64,000 nucleotides of DNA from Magnetococcales bacterium (GCA_002753515.1 PEAK01000005.1:1-64000); one strand, 5' to 3'; positions 27,865-37,699 are shown, counted from the first letter of the stretch. Notes: generated by a model from the letters alone, not told the origin. A program made the numbers and translations.

Positions 27865-29691
27865 ATGACTACCCGCACACGTTGCCATGACATGCCCTTT
27901 GGGGCCGTTCCCTCGGATTCCGGGGTGACGCGCTTTCGTCTGTGGGCACCCGGGGCGCAATCGGTCGAGCTGTGTTTGTCCAAGGATCGTTCCTGCCCGG
28001 ATCCCTTGCCTTTGATCCGGCAGGAGGAGGGATGGTTTGCCCTGGAAACCAGGGCTGCCGTGGGTCAGCGCTATCATTACCGCATCGACCAGAAATGGAT
28101 TGTCCCTGATCCCGCCTCCCGCTTTCAGCCAAAACATGTACACGGGGAGAGCGAGATCGTTGATCCACACAGATTTTCATGGCCAGATGCCACTTGGTAC
28201 GGGCGACCTTGGCATGAGGCCATCATTCATGAGGTGCATGTGGGTACCTTCAGTTTGCAAGGAACCTACGATGGGGTCAGCGAAAAATTGGACTATCTGG
28301 CCGATTTGGGCGTAACCGCTCTGGAATTGATGCCTTTGGCCGATTTTCCCGGGGGATTCGGTTGGGGCTATGATGGTGTTGCCCTGTTCGCCCCCTGTGC
28401 CCGCTATGGTCACCCCGATTCCTTGAAACGCTTGATCGCGGCAGCCCATGATCGCGGCATGATGGTGCTGCTCGACGTGGTGTACAATCATTTCGGTCCC
28501 GAGGGCAATTATTTGCACTGTTACGCCCCGTCATTCTTTCATCGTAATCGACACACCCCCTGGGGGACCGCCATTCGTTTCGCGGGATTGGCAAGCCATT
28601 GGGTCCGACGTTTCTTTATCGAGAATGCCCTTTATTGGTTGGAAGAATTTCATTTGGACGGTTTGCGTCTGGATGCCGTGCAGGCCATCATGGATCCTTC
28701 GCCAATCCACTTCCTCGATGAATTGCACGCATCCATCCTGGCCGGGCCAGGTCGGGAACGCCATGTCCACCTGGTTTTGGAGAATGGTGACAACGCGGCG
28801 CGATTCCTACAAACGGGTGCGCCCGCCGGGTATCCGGGTGGCCGCGCCCAATGGAATGATGATTTTCATCACAGTATTCACGTGTTGGCGACCGGTGAAC
28901 GGGATGGGTATTACCGGGATTATTGCGCCGCTCCGAGCCAACATTTGGGACGGACCCTGGGCAGCGGTTTTTCCTTTCAAGGGGAATTTTCCGATTACTT
29001 CGGCATGCCGCGTGGTTCTCCCAGCGACCATCTGCCCAGCGAATGCTTTGTCCAATTTTTACAAAATCATGATCAAATCGGCAACCGTCCCCAGGGGGAA
29101 CGGTTGCACGCATTGGTTGCACCCGATGTGATGCGGGCATTGACGGCCCTCTTGTTGCTGGCACCTCAGCCCCCCATGCTGTTCATGGGACAGGAATGGG
29201 GTAGTATCCAACCCTTTTATTTCTTTTCCGATTTGGAACCCGGTCTGTGGCCGGCAATCATTTCCGGTCGGAGCCGGGAGTTCGTCCATTTTTTTCGTTT
29301 GTCCAAAAACGATCCGGTGCCGCACTTTCCCGATCCGACACGGGAGCAAACGTTTCTGGCCTCAAAGCTTGACTGGAATGAGATGCAATCACCAGGGCAT
29401 CAGGAATGGTTGCAGTACCACAAAGAGTTGCTCAAATTGAGGAAAAAGGAGATTTGGCCCCGCCTGGATGCCCTGAAGCCACGTTCGGCTCGGGTCGTGA
29501 CCCGGGAACCCGGTTTTGTGCAGGTCGCATGGTCCTTGGCAGGCGGGGAAACGTTGTACCTGCTGGCCAATCTATCATGCAAACCTCAGAACCTGTCATT
29601 TCCCGCTGGCCGCTGTCTGCATGCCACCGCATCGCTCGACGACACGCCCAAGGGATGGTTCACAGCTTGGTTTCTCGGGGCGAGCGGCTGA
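27865..29691 (+). CDS. treZ: Malto-oligosyltrehalose trehalohydrolase TreZ
   Basis: TreZ releases trehalose from maltooligosyl-trehalose made by TreY. The protein (608 residues from the ATG at 27865; a TTG five codons upstream is possible) has an N-terminal beta-sandwich (VTRFRLWAPGAQSVEL), a GH13 barrel and a small C-terminal beta domain. The nucleophile Asp is in DGLRLDAVQ (about 269), the acid/base Glu in LVLENGDN (about 306) and the transition-state Asp in NHDQIGNR (about 402). treY is not adjacent, so the partner must be elsewhere. Trehalose is likely an osmolyte or storage sugar here. Confidence 0.92.
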   Translation: MTTRTRCHDMPFGAVPSDSGVTRFRLWAPGAQSVELCLSKDRSCPDPLPLIRQEEGWFALETRAAVGQRYHYRIDQKWIVPDPASRFQPKHVHGESEIVDPHRFSWPDATWYGRPWHEAIIHEVHVGTFSLQGTYDGVSEKLDYLADLGVTALELMPLADFPGGFGWGYDGVALFAPCARYGHPDSLKRLIAAAHDRGMMVLLDVVYNHFGPEGNYLHCYAPSFFHRNRHTPWGTAIRFAGLASHWVRRFFIENALYWLEEFHLDGLRLDAVQAIMDPSPIHFLDELHASILAGPGRERHVHLVLENGDNAARFLQTGAPAGYPGGRAQWNDDFHHSIHVLATGERDGYYRDYCAAPSQHLGRTLGSGFSFQGEFSDYFGMPRGSPSDHLPSECFVQFLQNHDQIGNRPQGERLHALVAPDVMRALTALLLLAPQPPMLFMGQEWGSIQPFYFFSDLEPGLWPAIISGRSREFVHFFRLSKNDPVPHFPDPTREQTFLASKLDWNEMQSPGHQEWLQYHKELLKLRKKEIWPRLDALKPRSARVVTREPGFVQVAWSLAGGETLYLLANLSCKPQNLSFPAGRCLHATASLDDTPKGWFTAWFLGASG

Positions 29692-29729
29692 TAGGGAAAG
29701 GATACGTTGGTGCCCTTTTCCAGAGAGCA

Positions 29730-30398
29730 TCACTGATGGCCACGCGTGTTATCATCGGTTCGAGGATCTTGGATACTCCCCGGTGGTTTCAATTGGCGCC
29801 GCTTGCCGGAGCGAATCTCCAGAAAGGGATTGTCAAAGTAAAGTTTTTCGAGAATCTCTATCACCGAATCATCGGGTTCAAAAATGCGCCGTGCCCAGGC
29901 GAATTCCCACAATTGCCAAAATTTCAGTCGGCATTGGTCGTGATCGGTCCCGTTGCCGCTGCCACACAAACAGGATGTTTCCAGATCCATGATCTCTTGT
30001 AATATTTTGGCATTCCCCTCCCTGTCCGTCGCCAGATTTTGCGCTTGAATGGCATTGGGCAGACGGTTGTCCAAATCGGCGAGGGTTCGTCGTAATGCGC
30101 GTGCCAGCGGAATCGCAAAACGACTGTTTTCAATGGCTGTTGTCATTAAAGTATTGGCGATGGCCTGCGAGGCCCGGGGGAAAAAGTCAGGATTGATGCA
30201 ACCCAAAGCCGCCTGGAGTGGTTGAAAGGTCCCTTCTTCCGCCAAATCCATCATCATTTCCATACCCGAGTCGGCCAATATTTCCTGGTCCAACAGCTCC
30301 TCCAATTGCTTGGGAGTTATCCGGTCATATCGTAAACTGCCATCGGATCGGAGTATGATTTCGAGCAGCTTTTTGGCCCTTTCCTCATCGTCCGCCAT
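29730..30398 (-). CDS. Hypothetical protein (222 aa)
   Basis: A soluble, mostly helical acidic protein that I do not recognise. Its middle contains CLCGSGNGTDHDQCR, a three-Cys/one-His cluster that could bind a metal. The first 60 residues are rich in E, L and D. GAGGGCG precedes the ATG. It lies downstream of the GAPDH gene on the same strand (78 bp gap with a hairpin) and converges with treZ. Confidence 0.6.
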   Translation of the reverse strand: MADDEERAKKLLEIILRSDGSLRYDRITPKQLEELLDQEILADSGMEMMMDLAEEGTFQPLQAALGCINPDFFPRASQAIANTLMTTAIENSRFAIPLARALRRTLADLDNRLPNAIQAQNLATDREGNAKILQEIMDLETSCLCGSGNGTDHDQCRLKFWQLWEFAWARRIFEPDDSVIEILEKLYFDNPFLEIRSGKRRQLKPPGSIQDPRTDDNTRGHQ

Positions 30399-30443
30399 CG
30401 GTTTTTTCGCCCTCTTACTTCCGTTCTGGTTGGTGAAGATGGA

Positions 30444-30460
30444 GGGGACTTGAAGTCCCC
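30444..30460 (-). terminator. Short hairpin downstream of the GAPDH gene
   Basis: A 17-base palindrome (GGGGACTTGAAGTCCCC on the plus strand) lies 17 bp beyond the GAPDH stop. A 6-bp G/C-rich stem with a 5-nt loop can form. No T-run follows, so termination may be weak or factor-dependent. Confidence 0.3.
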
Positions 30461-30476
30461 CCCGAAAGAGTGGGTC

Positions 30477-31709
30477 TCACATGTGTTGCGCCACACGGAT
30501 GGTCAATTCGCCAAGAAGATTGGCATAGCTTCCCAATTCATTGTCGTACCATCCAAAAATGGTCGCCTGGGTCACCGGGACCTCCAAGGGTTTTCCCCCC
30601 ATCGCTTGCACAAGCGCCATATCCGATCCTTCGATATGCCGGGGATCAATGGTGACGAAACCGGTACGGGTATGGGTTTCCTGAGCTTCGATGATGGCCG
30701 CCTTGCGGGGATAGCCAATAATGTCCGAGGAGACATTCTGTTCTTCCGAGCATTCCAACCAGGGTTGGTAAATCCCCTGGGCCGCTTTGCGGTAGACATC
30801 CAGGATTTGTTCGCGTTCAATGGGATTTTTCGCACTTTCCGACTGGAAATTGACAGTGAGGACAATCAGGGAGCCGGTGGACGTAGGGATTCGCACCGAT
30901 TCGGCCATAAAGCCGATACGCGCCATTTCCGGTAAAACCAGGCGCAAGGTGTTGGCCGCCCCCGTGGTCGTGAGGATGATGTTGTTCATGACACTCCGGG
31001 TTTTGCGTAAATCGGTGGCGCCCGCTTTGGGGACGGCATCCAAAACTTTTTGACTCGGGGTCGCGGCGTGGACGGTGACCATGGAGGCGGACAAAATGCG
31101 TTTGGCACCAAAATGATCCAACAGCGGCTTCATCAGGAAAGCTAGGCAGGTTGTGGTGCAGGAGGCACCCGAAATCAGGGTGTGGCGACCCGGGTCAAAA
31201 TCGGCTTCGTTGATGCCCTGCACTACGGTCAAGGCATCTTCCGGCATGGGTTGACCCTTGTTTTTTATTTTAAAAGGTGCCGAAAGGATCACTTTCCTGG
31301 CTCCCGATTCCAGGTGACCACGCAGTGCCCCACCCGGGAGATTGGCCGCAGAGGTGGGATCCATGAAAACGCCCGTACAATCAACGACCAGATCCACCCC
31401 ATGCGGACGCCATTGAATATCTTTGGGATTGCGATGGTTGCGCAAAAAACGCACGGGAACACCGTCTAAAGTGGCCGTTCCGCTCGCTTCATCCATATTT
31501 TCAATGACCCGCCCCCCTTGACAGCCATGCAGCCAGACGCCAAGATGACCAAAAGTACTATCCTTCTCAATGGTTTGTAAAATATCAGGCAACCCACGCC
31601 CAACTTCACGGCCAACATTGACGACAATTTCAGAAAAATGTTTTTTGGCAATATGATTCCATAGCGATAATTTGCCAATCCGCCCCATTCCATTGATTCC
31701 AATTTTCAT
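30477..31709 (-). CDS. gap: Glyceraldehyde-3-phosphate dehydrogenase, long variant
   Basis: GAPDH oxidises glyceraldehyde-3-phosphate to 1,3-bisphosphoglycerate. The N-terminal Rossmann GINGMGRIGK, catalytic Cys in SGASCTTTC (about residue 181), HAATPSQ and the closing WYDNELGSYANL are all present. At 410 residues it is about 75 longer than the usual enzyme. The end of strand 2, where NAD-specific enzymes have Asp, reads VVNVGREVG without that Asp, so NADP use or a changed cofactor is possible (inference). The ATG at 31709 follows GGAGAG. It is divergent from the PPC-domain gene. It could serve gluconeogenesis/Calvin-type reduction or glycolysis. Confidence 0.85.
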   Translation of the reverse strand: MKIGINGMGRIGKLSLWNHIAKKHFSEIVVNVGREVGRGLPDILQTIEKDSTFGHLGVWLHGCQGGRVIENMDEASGTATLDGVPVRFLRNHRNPKDIQWRPHGVDLVVDCTGVFMDPTSAANLPGGALRGHLESGARKVILSAPFKIKNKGQPMPEDALTVVQGINEADFDPGRHTLISGASCTTTCLAFLMKPLLDHFGAKRILSASMVTVHAATPSQKVLDAVPKAGATDLRKTRSVMNNIILTTTGAANTLRLVLPEMARIGFMAESVRIPTSTGSLIVLTVNFQSESAKNPIEREQILDVYRKAAQGIYQPWLECSEEQNVSSDIIGYPRKAAIIEAQETHTRTGFVTIDPRHIEGSDMALVQAMGGKPLEVPVTQATIFGWYDNELGSYANLLGELTIRVAQHM

Positions 31710-31935
31710 GGCTGACTCTCCAAAAAAGGCAACAACACCATTATCCATCGGTAATCATCCGAATTGACCAAGCGCGAATCAAGGGTTTATCATGTCTCTT
31801 TCGCTACTATAGAAAATACTGGTGTTGGATCAATTTTTTTAATCGTAGAAGTCACTGAGACGTTCAAGGTGCCAACCCGAACTCCGGGACGTTGGCATGG
31901 CCCAAGGTGAGCCGGATGTTTCTGGAGGTACTGAC

Positions 31936-32364
31936 ATGATGCAGGAAGTCCATTTGGAACGCTATTTCATGGGGCGCCTGGAACATGGGGCCGATCTCAT
32001 GGATGCCCTGAACCAAACCTGTCAACGATTGCAAATCGGTTTGGGCAAGGTGTCCGCCATCGGGGCCGTGCAAAGGGCCGTCTTGGGTTATTACGACCAG
32101 GGTCAGCAGGTCTATCAAACCATCTCCCTGAACCAACACATGGAAATTGTGCAATTGACGGGCAACATTTCCATCAAAGACGACAAACCTTTTGTCCATG
32201 CCCATGTCACCCTGTCCGATGCCACGGGTCGCACTTACGGGGGGCACGTGTTCCCGGGTACCATCGTGTTCGCCTGCGAATGTGTCATTCAAGCGTTTCG
32301 TGGCCCCGTTTTGCAACGGGCGTTGGATACCACCACCGGCCTGCCGCTTTGGCATATGCAATGA
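31936..32364 (+). CDS. PPC/DUF296-domain protein
   Basis: The 142-residue protein is a single PPC (plant-and-prokaryote-conserved, DUF296) domain. Visible family features are the GADLMDALNQ entry helix, a G-x-V-S-A-I-G-A-V strand, HAHVTLSDATG and the GGHVFPGTIVF strand. In bacteria these trimeric proteins are often fused or adjacent to DNA-binding or metabolic genes, but their role is unclear. GGAGG precedes the ATGATG at 31936. It converges with the PPDK-like gene only 11 bp away. Confidence 0.8.
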   Translation: MMQEVHLERYFMGRLEHGADLMDALNQTCQRLQIGLGKVSAIGAVQRAVLGYYDQGQQVYQTISLNQHMEIVQLTGNISIKDDKPFVHAHVTLSDATGRTYGGHVFPGTIVFACECVIQAFRGPVLQRALDTTTGLPLWHMQ

Positions 32365-32375
32365 CTTTGCATGCC

Positions 32376-35300
32376 TCAACTCCGGTTGAGTTCCACGTGT
32401 CGTTCCACCGGGAACCAGCCCTGATATAGCAATCCGCGAAAGCCATCGATGCTGATCGGGTCGCCGCAACGAATGACCCGGTCGGACGTGGTGCTTTTGG
32501 CCATATCTTGCTGTACGATGAGCTCTTCGCAACCGACAATGCAGGTTTTCTCCATTTTGGCCGCGACAATGGCGGCATGACATGTCTGACCACCACGGCT
32601 GGTCACCAAACCTTGGGTCAGGGAAACCTCCTTGATATCATCGGGGACGGTATCGTGGCGGATCAAAATCAATGGTTCCTCGCCGAATTGTTCTTTCATC
32701 CGGTGAATTTGCTCCAGATTGAACACGGCGCGCCCACACAACGCGCCACCCGCAACGCCAATTCCCTGCACAATACGGTTCTCCCGCAAGGTGGGACTCT
32801 CCTGGAAACGATTGTAGGCCGGGGCGCGATTTTTGGAAGTGACCATATCCCGGCTCTGCAACAGGTAAAGATCGTCCCGTTCTGGACCCTCAAAGGTGAA
32901 CTCCAACTCCTGGGGGTTCCAGCGCCGGTCATAGATCAAATGGGTAGCGATGCCATGCAGACGGCAATAAATCTCGGGAAAACACAGCTCCAGACTGGAT
33001 TGGGGGTCGCGATTCTCGTATTCGCATTGATCCAGGGAAATGGGTCGGGTGGTGACCAGACCGTTGACGACATCCTCTCCCTGGTTACCGGTGGTGTAGT
33101 CGCCCCAGAGCAACACCCGGTCCAGTTTGCGATGCGGATGCGCCGTGAACAAAACCCCCGATCCCGACAATCGGTTCAAGTTGCCAAAAATCATGCGTTG
33201 AATCACGGCTGCCGTGCCCCAGGCGTCGGATAGATCCATGATTTGCCTGTATTCTCGCGCTTTGAGGGAGTTCCACGAATCGACCACCTGGCGAATGGCC
33301 CCCAGGAGTTGTTCCATGGGATCATCGGGGATCTGGACGCCGTGATCGCGGGCGGCTGCCAGATAGTCCAGGGTCAGTGCCCGTATTTGCTCGGCATTGA
33401 ATTCCTGTTTCCAGCGTACCCCGGCCTGTTTTTTATGGGCATGCATCAGGTTGGTGAAAATGGTGCGATCCATATCCAGAGTGGCGCACCAGGATTGGAT
33501 GAAACGCCGATAATTATCCCAGGCAAAGTAGGGATTGCCGGTTTTATTGCCCAGGGCTTGCACAATGTCGGTATTGATGCCCACATTGTGAATGGTTTGC
33601 ATCATACCCGGCATGGAAAACAACGCACCGCTACGCACCGATAGCAGCAAGGGTTGCCCGGCATCGCCAAACTTGGCATCGCATTGGGCTTCGATGTGTC
33701 GCAGGTGGGTTTGCAACCGGGCCATGAAATCATCTTTGGCCGGGGGATAGCCTTGAATGACTTCGTGGCAGCGAAAATATTCGGTCGTCAATACCGTTCC
33801 CGCCGGCACCGGCAATTTGTCGCTGGCCAGATCCAGGAGATTGAACCCTTTGGCCCCCAAATGCAGAAGATCCAATGTTTGGCGCCGGGGATCGGTGAAA
33901 GAATGAAACAAACGACCGGGATGATAGTTCATGAGCTGGTTGAGAAGGGGCAGCGGCAGGCGCTGCTCTTGCAACCGCAGCAAGCGCAGCAATCGGGAGA
34001 TGAAACGATCAAAGGCCTGCAAACCAAACGTTTCCGCTACCAGATCGCGCAAAAAGGATTCGCTGATTTGTTCCACGGTAATGGCGGCATCATCAGCGAC
34101 CAGGGGGTGATATTTGGGCAGCAGGGCCGATTTCGGGATCATGGGAATGATCGTGGCCAGGGTATCGCGATGGTGCGTGGTGAAATAGGTGTTGATCAGA
34201 TCTTTGACCCCTTCGGCAAAGCTGCGGAACACGTCCAGATATTGATGAAAGGTGAAATCGTTGAATTCCAGGAAGCGTTGCAACACATCGTTCAGGTTGT
34301 CCAAACGGCGTGAGGAAATGCCATCCAGGCGCAACGCCCGGAGAAAATAGCGGGTGTAACGATGCACCCGGAAAAAGGCGGATCGGGTGATGAAATCGCC
34401 ATGGATCCGTTCCACCAACCCTTCCAATTCCACGGTGGCCAAATTTTCCAGGCGCAGGCTGAGGGAGAGGGCATCAAATTTTTTTTCTGCGTAGCGACCA
34501 TAAACCGAGGGTATGTCGACGGCGATATGTCGTTTTTGATAAATCTCTTCGTGGGCTGGAAATGTTTCATCACTCAGGATGATTTCGTTGAGTGTTTCCA
34601 AGGCGTCTAACAACGCTTCCAGTTTGGCATGTTCCTCCCCGGGTGCATGACCATCGGCGGCGGTCAGGATGCGATGCAAGGGTTCCAAACCGGAAATGCC
34701 ATTGTCCATGGCGGTTTTAAGGGAATCCTCAATGTCGTGGAATCCCAGGTTGTATTTACGATTCAACAAATGGTAGAGACGGATGAGCAGCCAGACTCGT
34801 TCCCGTTCGTGCAGGCTGGCGTTGGGATGTTTCATGATCCACTGTTCCACATCAGTGCTGGGACAAAGCAAGGGCGTCTCCACCCCTGTTGCTTGGCTTT
34901 GATGGAACAGATCCCGGGTGATCTGATGGACTTCGTCAAACCAGGGTCCCCGGGGCTCCAGGCCCGAAAGTATCTGGTCGCTGACCAGTTCGTGCAGGTG
35001 ATCGGGATTGCCGCTTCGCCAATAATGCAGGATCCCTTGGGCCAAGGCGACGATGCGATTGGTGCTTTCGACATGGCACTGTTTGCGTAAAAAATGGATC
35101 AGGAGATCCTGGCGTTGATGGGTTTCATCGAGTTGGGTGGAAACATCACGCAACAATCCCTCGGCACCGATTTCGTTGTAATAGACCGGCAACAGGCGAC
35201 AGAATTGCCGGGCCAGGTTGTAAACGGGACGGATGCCGCTGTTCAATAATTGCGTGATTTCTTTCTGAAAAACATCAGTATCGCGAATCAATACCCCGGT

Positions 35301-36623
35301 CAGTTTCAGATTGATGATCAGGGCGGAAAACAGTGTCGGGCTCCAGGGGGGATTGCGGCGGATCAGGTTGAGCCAGACGCGAATATTGTACAAATGATTG
35401 GGATTGCAGAGTGGTTGCCATTCGGAACTGACCCCGGTGATCCTGCTGTATTGAAAGCCAAAATCCACGGTGCGTTCCAGAAAAATTTCCACTAGGCGAC
35501 TGTTGTCGCGCTTGAAGACTTCATCCCCTAAAATTTCGATGGATTGCAGGGCGGTATGCGGGTAGGCCGCGACGTTGTTCTTGAAAAAAGCGAAGGCTTC
35601 ATAAAAATAAGCGCGCAGCTCATCAAAGCTTTGGCGCATGCGTACCAGGTGACCCAGGGTTTGGTTGATACTGCGTAACGTCGTTTCATGGATCAGGCGC
35701 AGCCCCGGAGTGCGCATGATATGGAACAGAAAGGTCAATTTGGCATTTTGTTCGGCCTGAATGGTTTCGGGAGTGCCCTGGTCCACGATACCGATCTGGT
35801 CAGACACATGTTGGTAACCATGTACGATATCCATAAAGTCGGGCAGGGCGAGCATGGCATCCAAGGTGTGCAACGTGGGGGGCTGGGCACTCCAGTGCTG
35901 TACCTGATTGTTGATCCGCTGCAGGCTTTCATGGCCAATATTCTTGAAGGCATCGCTGTTTGTTCCAGCGAGTTGCACGGGATCGGGCTCAGAGAGCCAA
36001 TAGGTTAGACTGGCTTGCAAACTGGAGAGGCTGTACTGTTTCAGGCTCTCCAGGTCCAGGGTGTTGTCCCCGGCTTTTCTGACTTTGGGCAGCAGGACAA
36101 GCAAACCTCGCCGGATGGAAAAGGGCGATTGTCCCAAGAGGCGCAGATGGTCTGGGGAAAGGGTTGCCAAGTCAGAAAAAATATCCCGAAACGCCGAGCG
36201 GAATCCAGCCATGCGTTCGGGTTGGATCAGGTCGATGGCACGCACCAGACAGGCGCTTAAGGCTTCCAATGCGGGTCGCGTCAAATCGGTACGCACCCCC
36301 TCTCCCTGGGCCTGAAGAAACAAATGGTGAAACAACAGCAAAGATTCCGGTCCCCGATCATGATTCAGGTAGAAACCGATATTCTTTAATACGAATCCTT
36401 TCAATTCCGGAAGGATGACGATCCAGTTGCGAAACGGATGGTTCAGCTCCAGGAGCAATCGGTCCAAAGCGTCCAGGATTCCCTGGTAATCCTGGACTAC
36501 TTCCCGCAATACTTCGTATTGTGGATCAATGGAAATCCCCTCAACCCGGGTTTGCGCCAGATTGGCCAGCAGGGCGGAAGAGGGCGTCGATGGGGCTTCG
36601 GAAGGCCTGGATGGATTGTTCAC
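32376..36623 (-). CDS. Very large PPDK/PEP-synthase-like phosphotransferase without PEP barrel
   Basis: The 1415-residue protein has about 900 N-terminal helical residues of unknown fold, then an ATP-grasp domain of the pyruvate phosphate dikinase/PEP synthase type (from about 915: KGFNLLDL, PVPAGTVLTTEYF, LSVRSGALFSMPGMMQT) and ends with the phosphohistidine domain (TSRGGQTCHAAIVA, His about 1349). The PEP/pyruvate-binding TIM barrel that should follow is missing; only about 65 residues remain. Related architectures (glucan water dikinase, rifampicin phosphotransferase) move phosphate to other acceptors, so I infer a non-pyruvate substrate, perhaps attached to the N-terminal part. The gene is single and divergent from the RatA-like pair. 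Confidence 0.75.
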   Translation of the reverse strand: MNNPSRPSEAPSTPSSALLANLAQTRVEGISIDPQYEVLREVVQDYQGILDALDRLLLELNHPFRNWIVILPELKGFVLKNIGFYLNHDRGPESLLLFHHLFLQAQGEGVRTDLTRPALEALSACLVRAIDLIQPERMAGFRSAFRDIFSDLATLSPDHLRLLGQSPFSIRRGLLVLLPKVRKAGDNTLDLESLKQYSLSSLQASLTYWLSEPDPVQLAGTNSDAFKNIGHESLQRINNQVQHWSAQPPTLHTLDAMLALPDFMDIVHGYQHVSDQIGIVDQGTPETIQAEQNAKLTFLFHIMRTPGLRLIHETTLRSINQTLGHLVRMRQSFDELRAYFYEAFAFFKNNVAAYPHTALQSIEILGDEVFKRDNSRLVEIFLERTVDFGFQYSRITGVSSEWQPLCNPNHLYNIRVWLNLIRRNPPWSPTLFSALIINLKLTGVLIRDTDVFQKEITQLLNSGIRPVYNLARQFCRLLPVYYNEIGAEGLLRDVSTQLDETHQRQDLLIHFLRKQCHVESTNRIVALAQGILHYWRSGNPDHLHELVSDQILSGLEPRGPWFDEVHQITRDLFHQSQATGVETPLLCPSTDVEQWIMKHPNASLHERERVWLLIRLYHLLNRKYNLGFHDIEDSLKTAMDNGISGLEPLHRILTAADGHAPGEEHAKLEALLDALETLNEIILSDETFPAHEEIYQKRHIAVDIPSVYGRYAEKKFDALSLSLRLENLATVELEGLVERIHGDFITRSAFFRVHRYTRYFLRALRLDGISSRRLDNLNDVLQRFLEFNDFTFHQYLDVFRSFAEGVKDLINTYFTTHHRDTLATIIPMIPKSALLPKYHPLVADDAAITVEQISESFLRDLVAETFGLQAFDRFISRLLRLLRLQEQRLPLPLLNQLMNYHPGRLFHSFTDPRRQTLDLLHLGAKGFNLLDLASDKLPVPAGTVLTTEYFRCHEVIQGYPPAKDDFMARLQTHLRHIEAQCDAKFGDAGQPLLLSVRSGALFSMPGMMQTIHNVGINTDIVQALGNKTGNPYFAWDNYRRFIQSWCATLDMDRTIFTNLMHAHKKQAGVRWKQEFNAEQIRALTLDYLAAARDHGVQIPDDPMEQLLGAIRQVVDSWNSLKAREYRQIMDLSDAWGTAAVIQRMIFGNLNRLSGSGVLFTAHPHRKLDRVLLWGDYTTGNQGEDVVNGLVTTRPISLDQCEYENRDPQSSLELCFPEIYCRLHGIATHLIYDRRWNPQELEFTFEGPERDDLYLLQSRDMVTSKNRAPAYNRFQESPTLRENRIVQGIGVAGGALCGRAVFNLEQIHRMKEQFGEEPLILIRHDTVPDDIKEVSLTQGLVTSRGGQTCHAAIVAAKMEKTCIVGCEELIVQQDMAKSTTSDRVIRCGDPISIDGFRGLLYQGWFPVERHVELNRS

Positions 36624-36825
36624 TTAAGATTTCCTTCAAAAACAGTGTTCTGACCGGTTCCACGGGGGCCGTATTTCGGGTCAGGTATTGCCAGAGCGGC
36701 CAGCACCGGAAAAAAATTGGAATTCATGGACCCATGCGCCACATTGCAATATGCTTGGGACCGGACATAGTGCCATGGCGTTCCGTTGACAACAACCGTA
36801 TCCTGATACCATTGCGAACCTTTTT

Positions 36826-37281
36826 ATGCCAAGAATACGCGTCAGTGAGACCCTCCCCTTTTCCCCCAAGCAGATTTATGATCTCGTCGTTGATGTGGAG
36901 CGGTATCCGCAATTTTTGCCCTGGTGTGTCAAGTCGCGGGTTTGGGACCAGCAGGCTAACCAGTTCATGGCGGAATTAACAGTTTCTTTTAAGGGCATCC
37001 GGGAAAGTTTTCAAACATTGGATATTGTGATTCCAGAGAAAAAAGTTGAAATCAATCTGAAATCGGGGCCCTTCCAATATCTTGTCAGCACGTGGATGTT
37101 TTCCGGGGATGCGACGATAACGAAAGTGGAATTTTTTATCGATTTCAAGTTTGACAGTCGCATGAAGGAAATGATCATGGGACCGGTGTTTTCCCAGGTT
37201 TCCAAACAAATGATCAGCGCATTTCGCAAGCGGGCTGTGGCGCTTTATGGACAAGGAGGTGGTAATAATGCCCAGGCGTAG
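36826..37281 (+). CDS. RatA/COQ10-like START-fold protein, first of a tandem pair
   Basis: The 151-residue protein is an SRPBCC/START-domain member close to RatA and mitochondrial COQ10: VSETLPFSPKQIYDLVVDVERYPQFLPWC at the start region, then VSFKGIRESF, and a C-terminal helix (MGPVFSQVSKQMISAFRKRA). COQ10 members bind ubiquinone; E. coli RatA was described as a ribosome-association toxin. The first of two adjacent paralogues, it overlaps the next gene by 14 bp. The long upstream gap is shared with the divergent PPDK-like gene. Confidence 0.85.
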   Translation: MPRIRVSETLPFSPKQIYDLVVDVERYPQFLPWCVKSRVWDQQANQFMAELTVSFKGIRESFQTLDIVIPEKKVEINLKSGPFQYLVSTWMFSGDATITKVEFFIDFKFDSRMKEMIMGPVFSQVSKQMISAFRKRAVALYGQGGGNNAQA

Positions 37282-37699
37282 CACCAGTGTCGAGGTTCTC
37301 TATTCTGCACGACAAATGTTTGATCTCGTTGTGGATATGGATCGTTATCCCGAATTCATACCATGGTTGGTCAGGTCAAAAAAAACGGAAATATCCGCAA
37401 CCGGTTTCAAATCGGAAATGACCTTCTCTTTTAAAGGATTACGGGAAACTTTCTTTACCTACGATGCTATAGAGCCCCCCAATCGCATTACGATTTCCCA
37501 CCTTTCCGGTCCGTTCAGCCATCTGAACAGCGAATGGCGTTTCCAGGATCTGGCGCATGGTTCCAAGGTCGATTTTTTTATCGATTTCAAATTCAGTAAA
37601 AAACTGGTCGATATCGCCATGGGACCCGTTTTCAGCAAGGCGGCCACGTCCATGGTGGACTCCTTTTGCAAAAGGGCTGAGACCATTTATGGCAAATAG
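37268..37699 (+). CDS. RatA/COQ10-like START-fold protein, second of a tandem pair
   Basis: The 143-residue paralogue of the preceding gene keeps the same marks (FDLVVDMDRYPEFIPWLV, MTFSFKGLRETF, MGPVFSKAATSMVDSFCKRA). The start at 37268 has a clear GGAGG eight bases upstream, inside the end of the first copy. The duplicated genes have diverged strongly at DNA level, so the duplication is old. Two co-translated copies suggest a heterodimer or two ligands, but that is inference. Confidence 0.85.
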   Translation: MPRRSTSVEVLYSARQMFDLVVDMDRYPEFIPWLVRSKKTEISATGFKSEMTFSFKGLRETFFTYDAIEPPNRITISHLSGPFSHLNSEWRFQDLAHGSKVDFFIDFKFSKKLVDIAMGPVFSKAATSMVDSFCKRAETIYGK

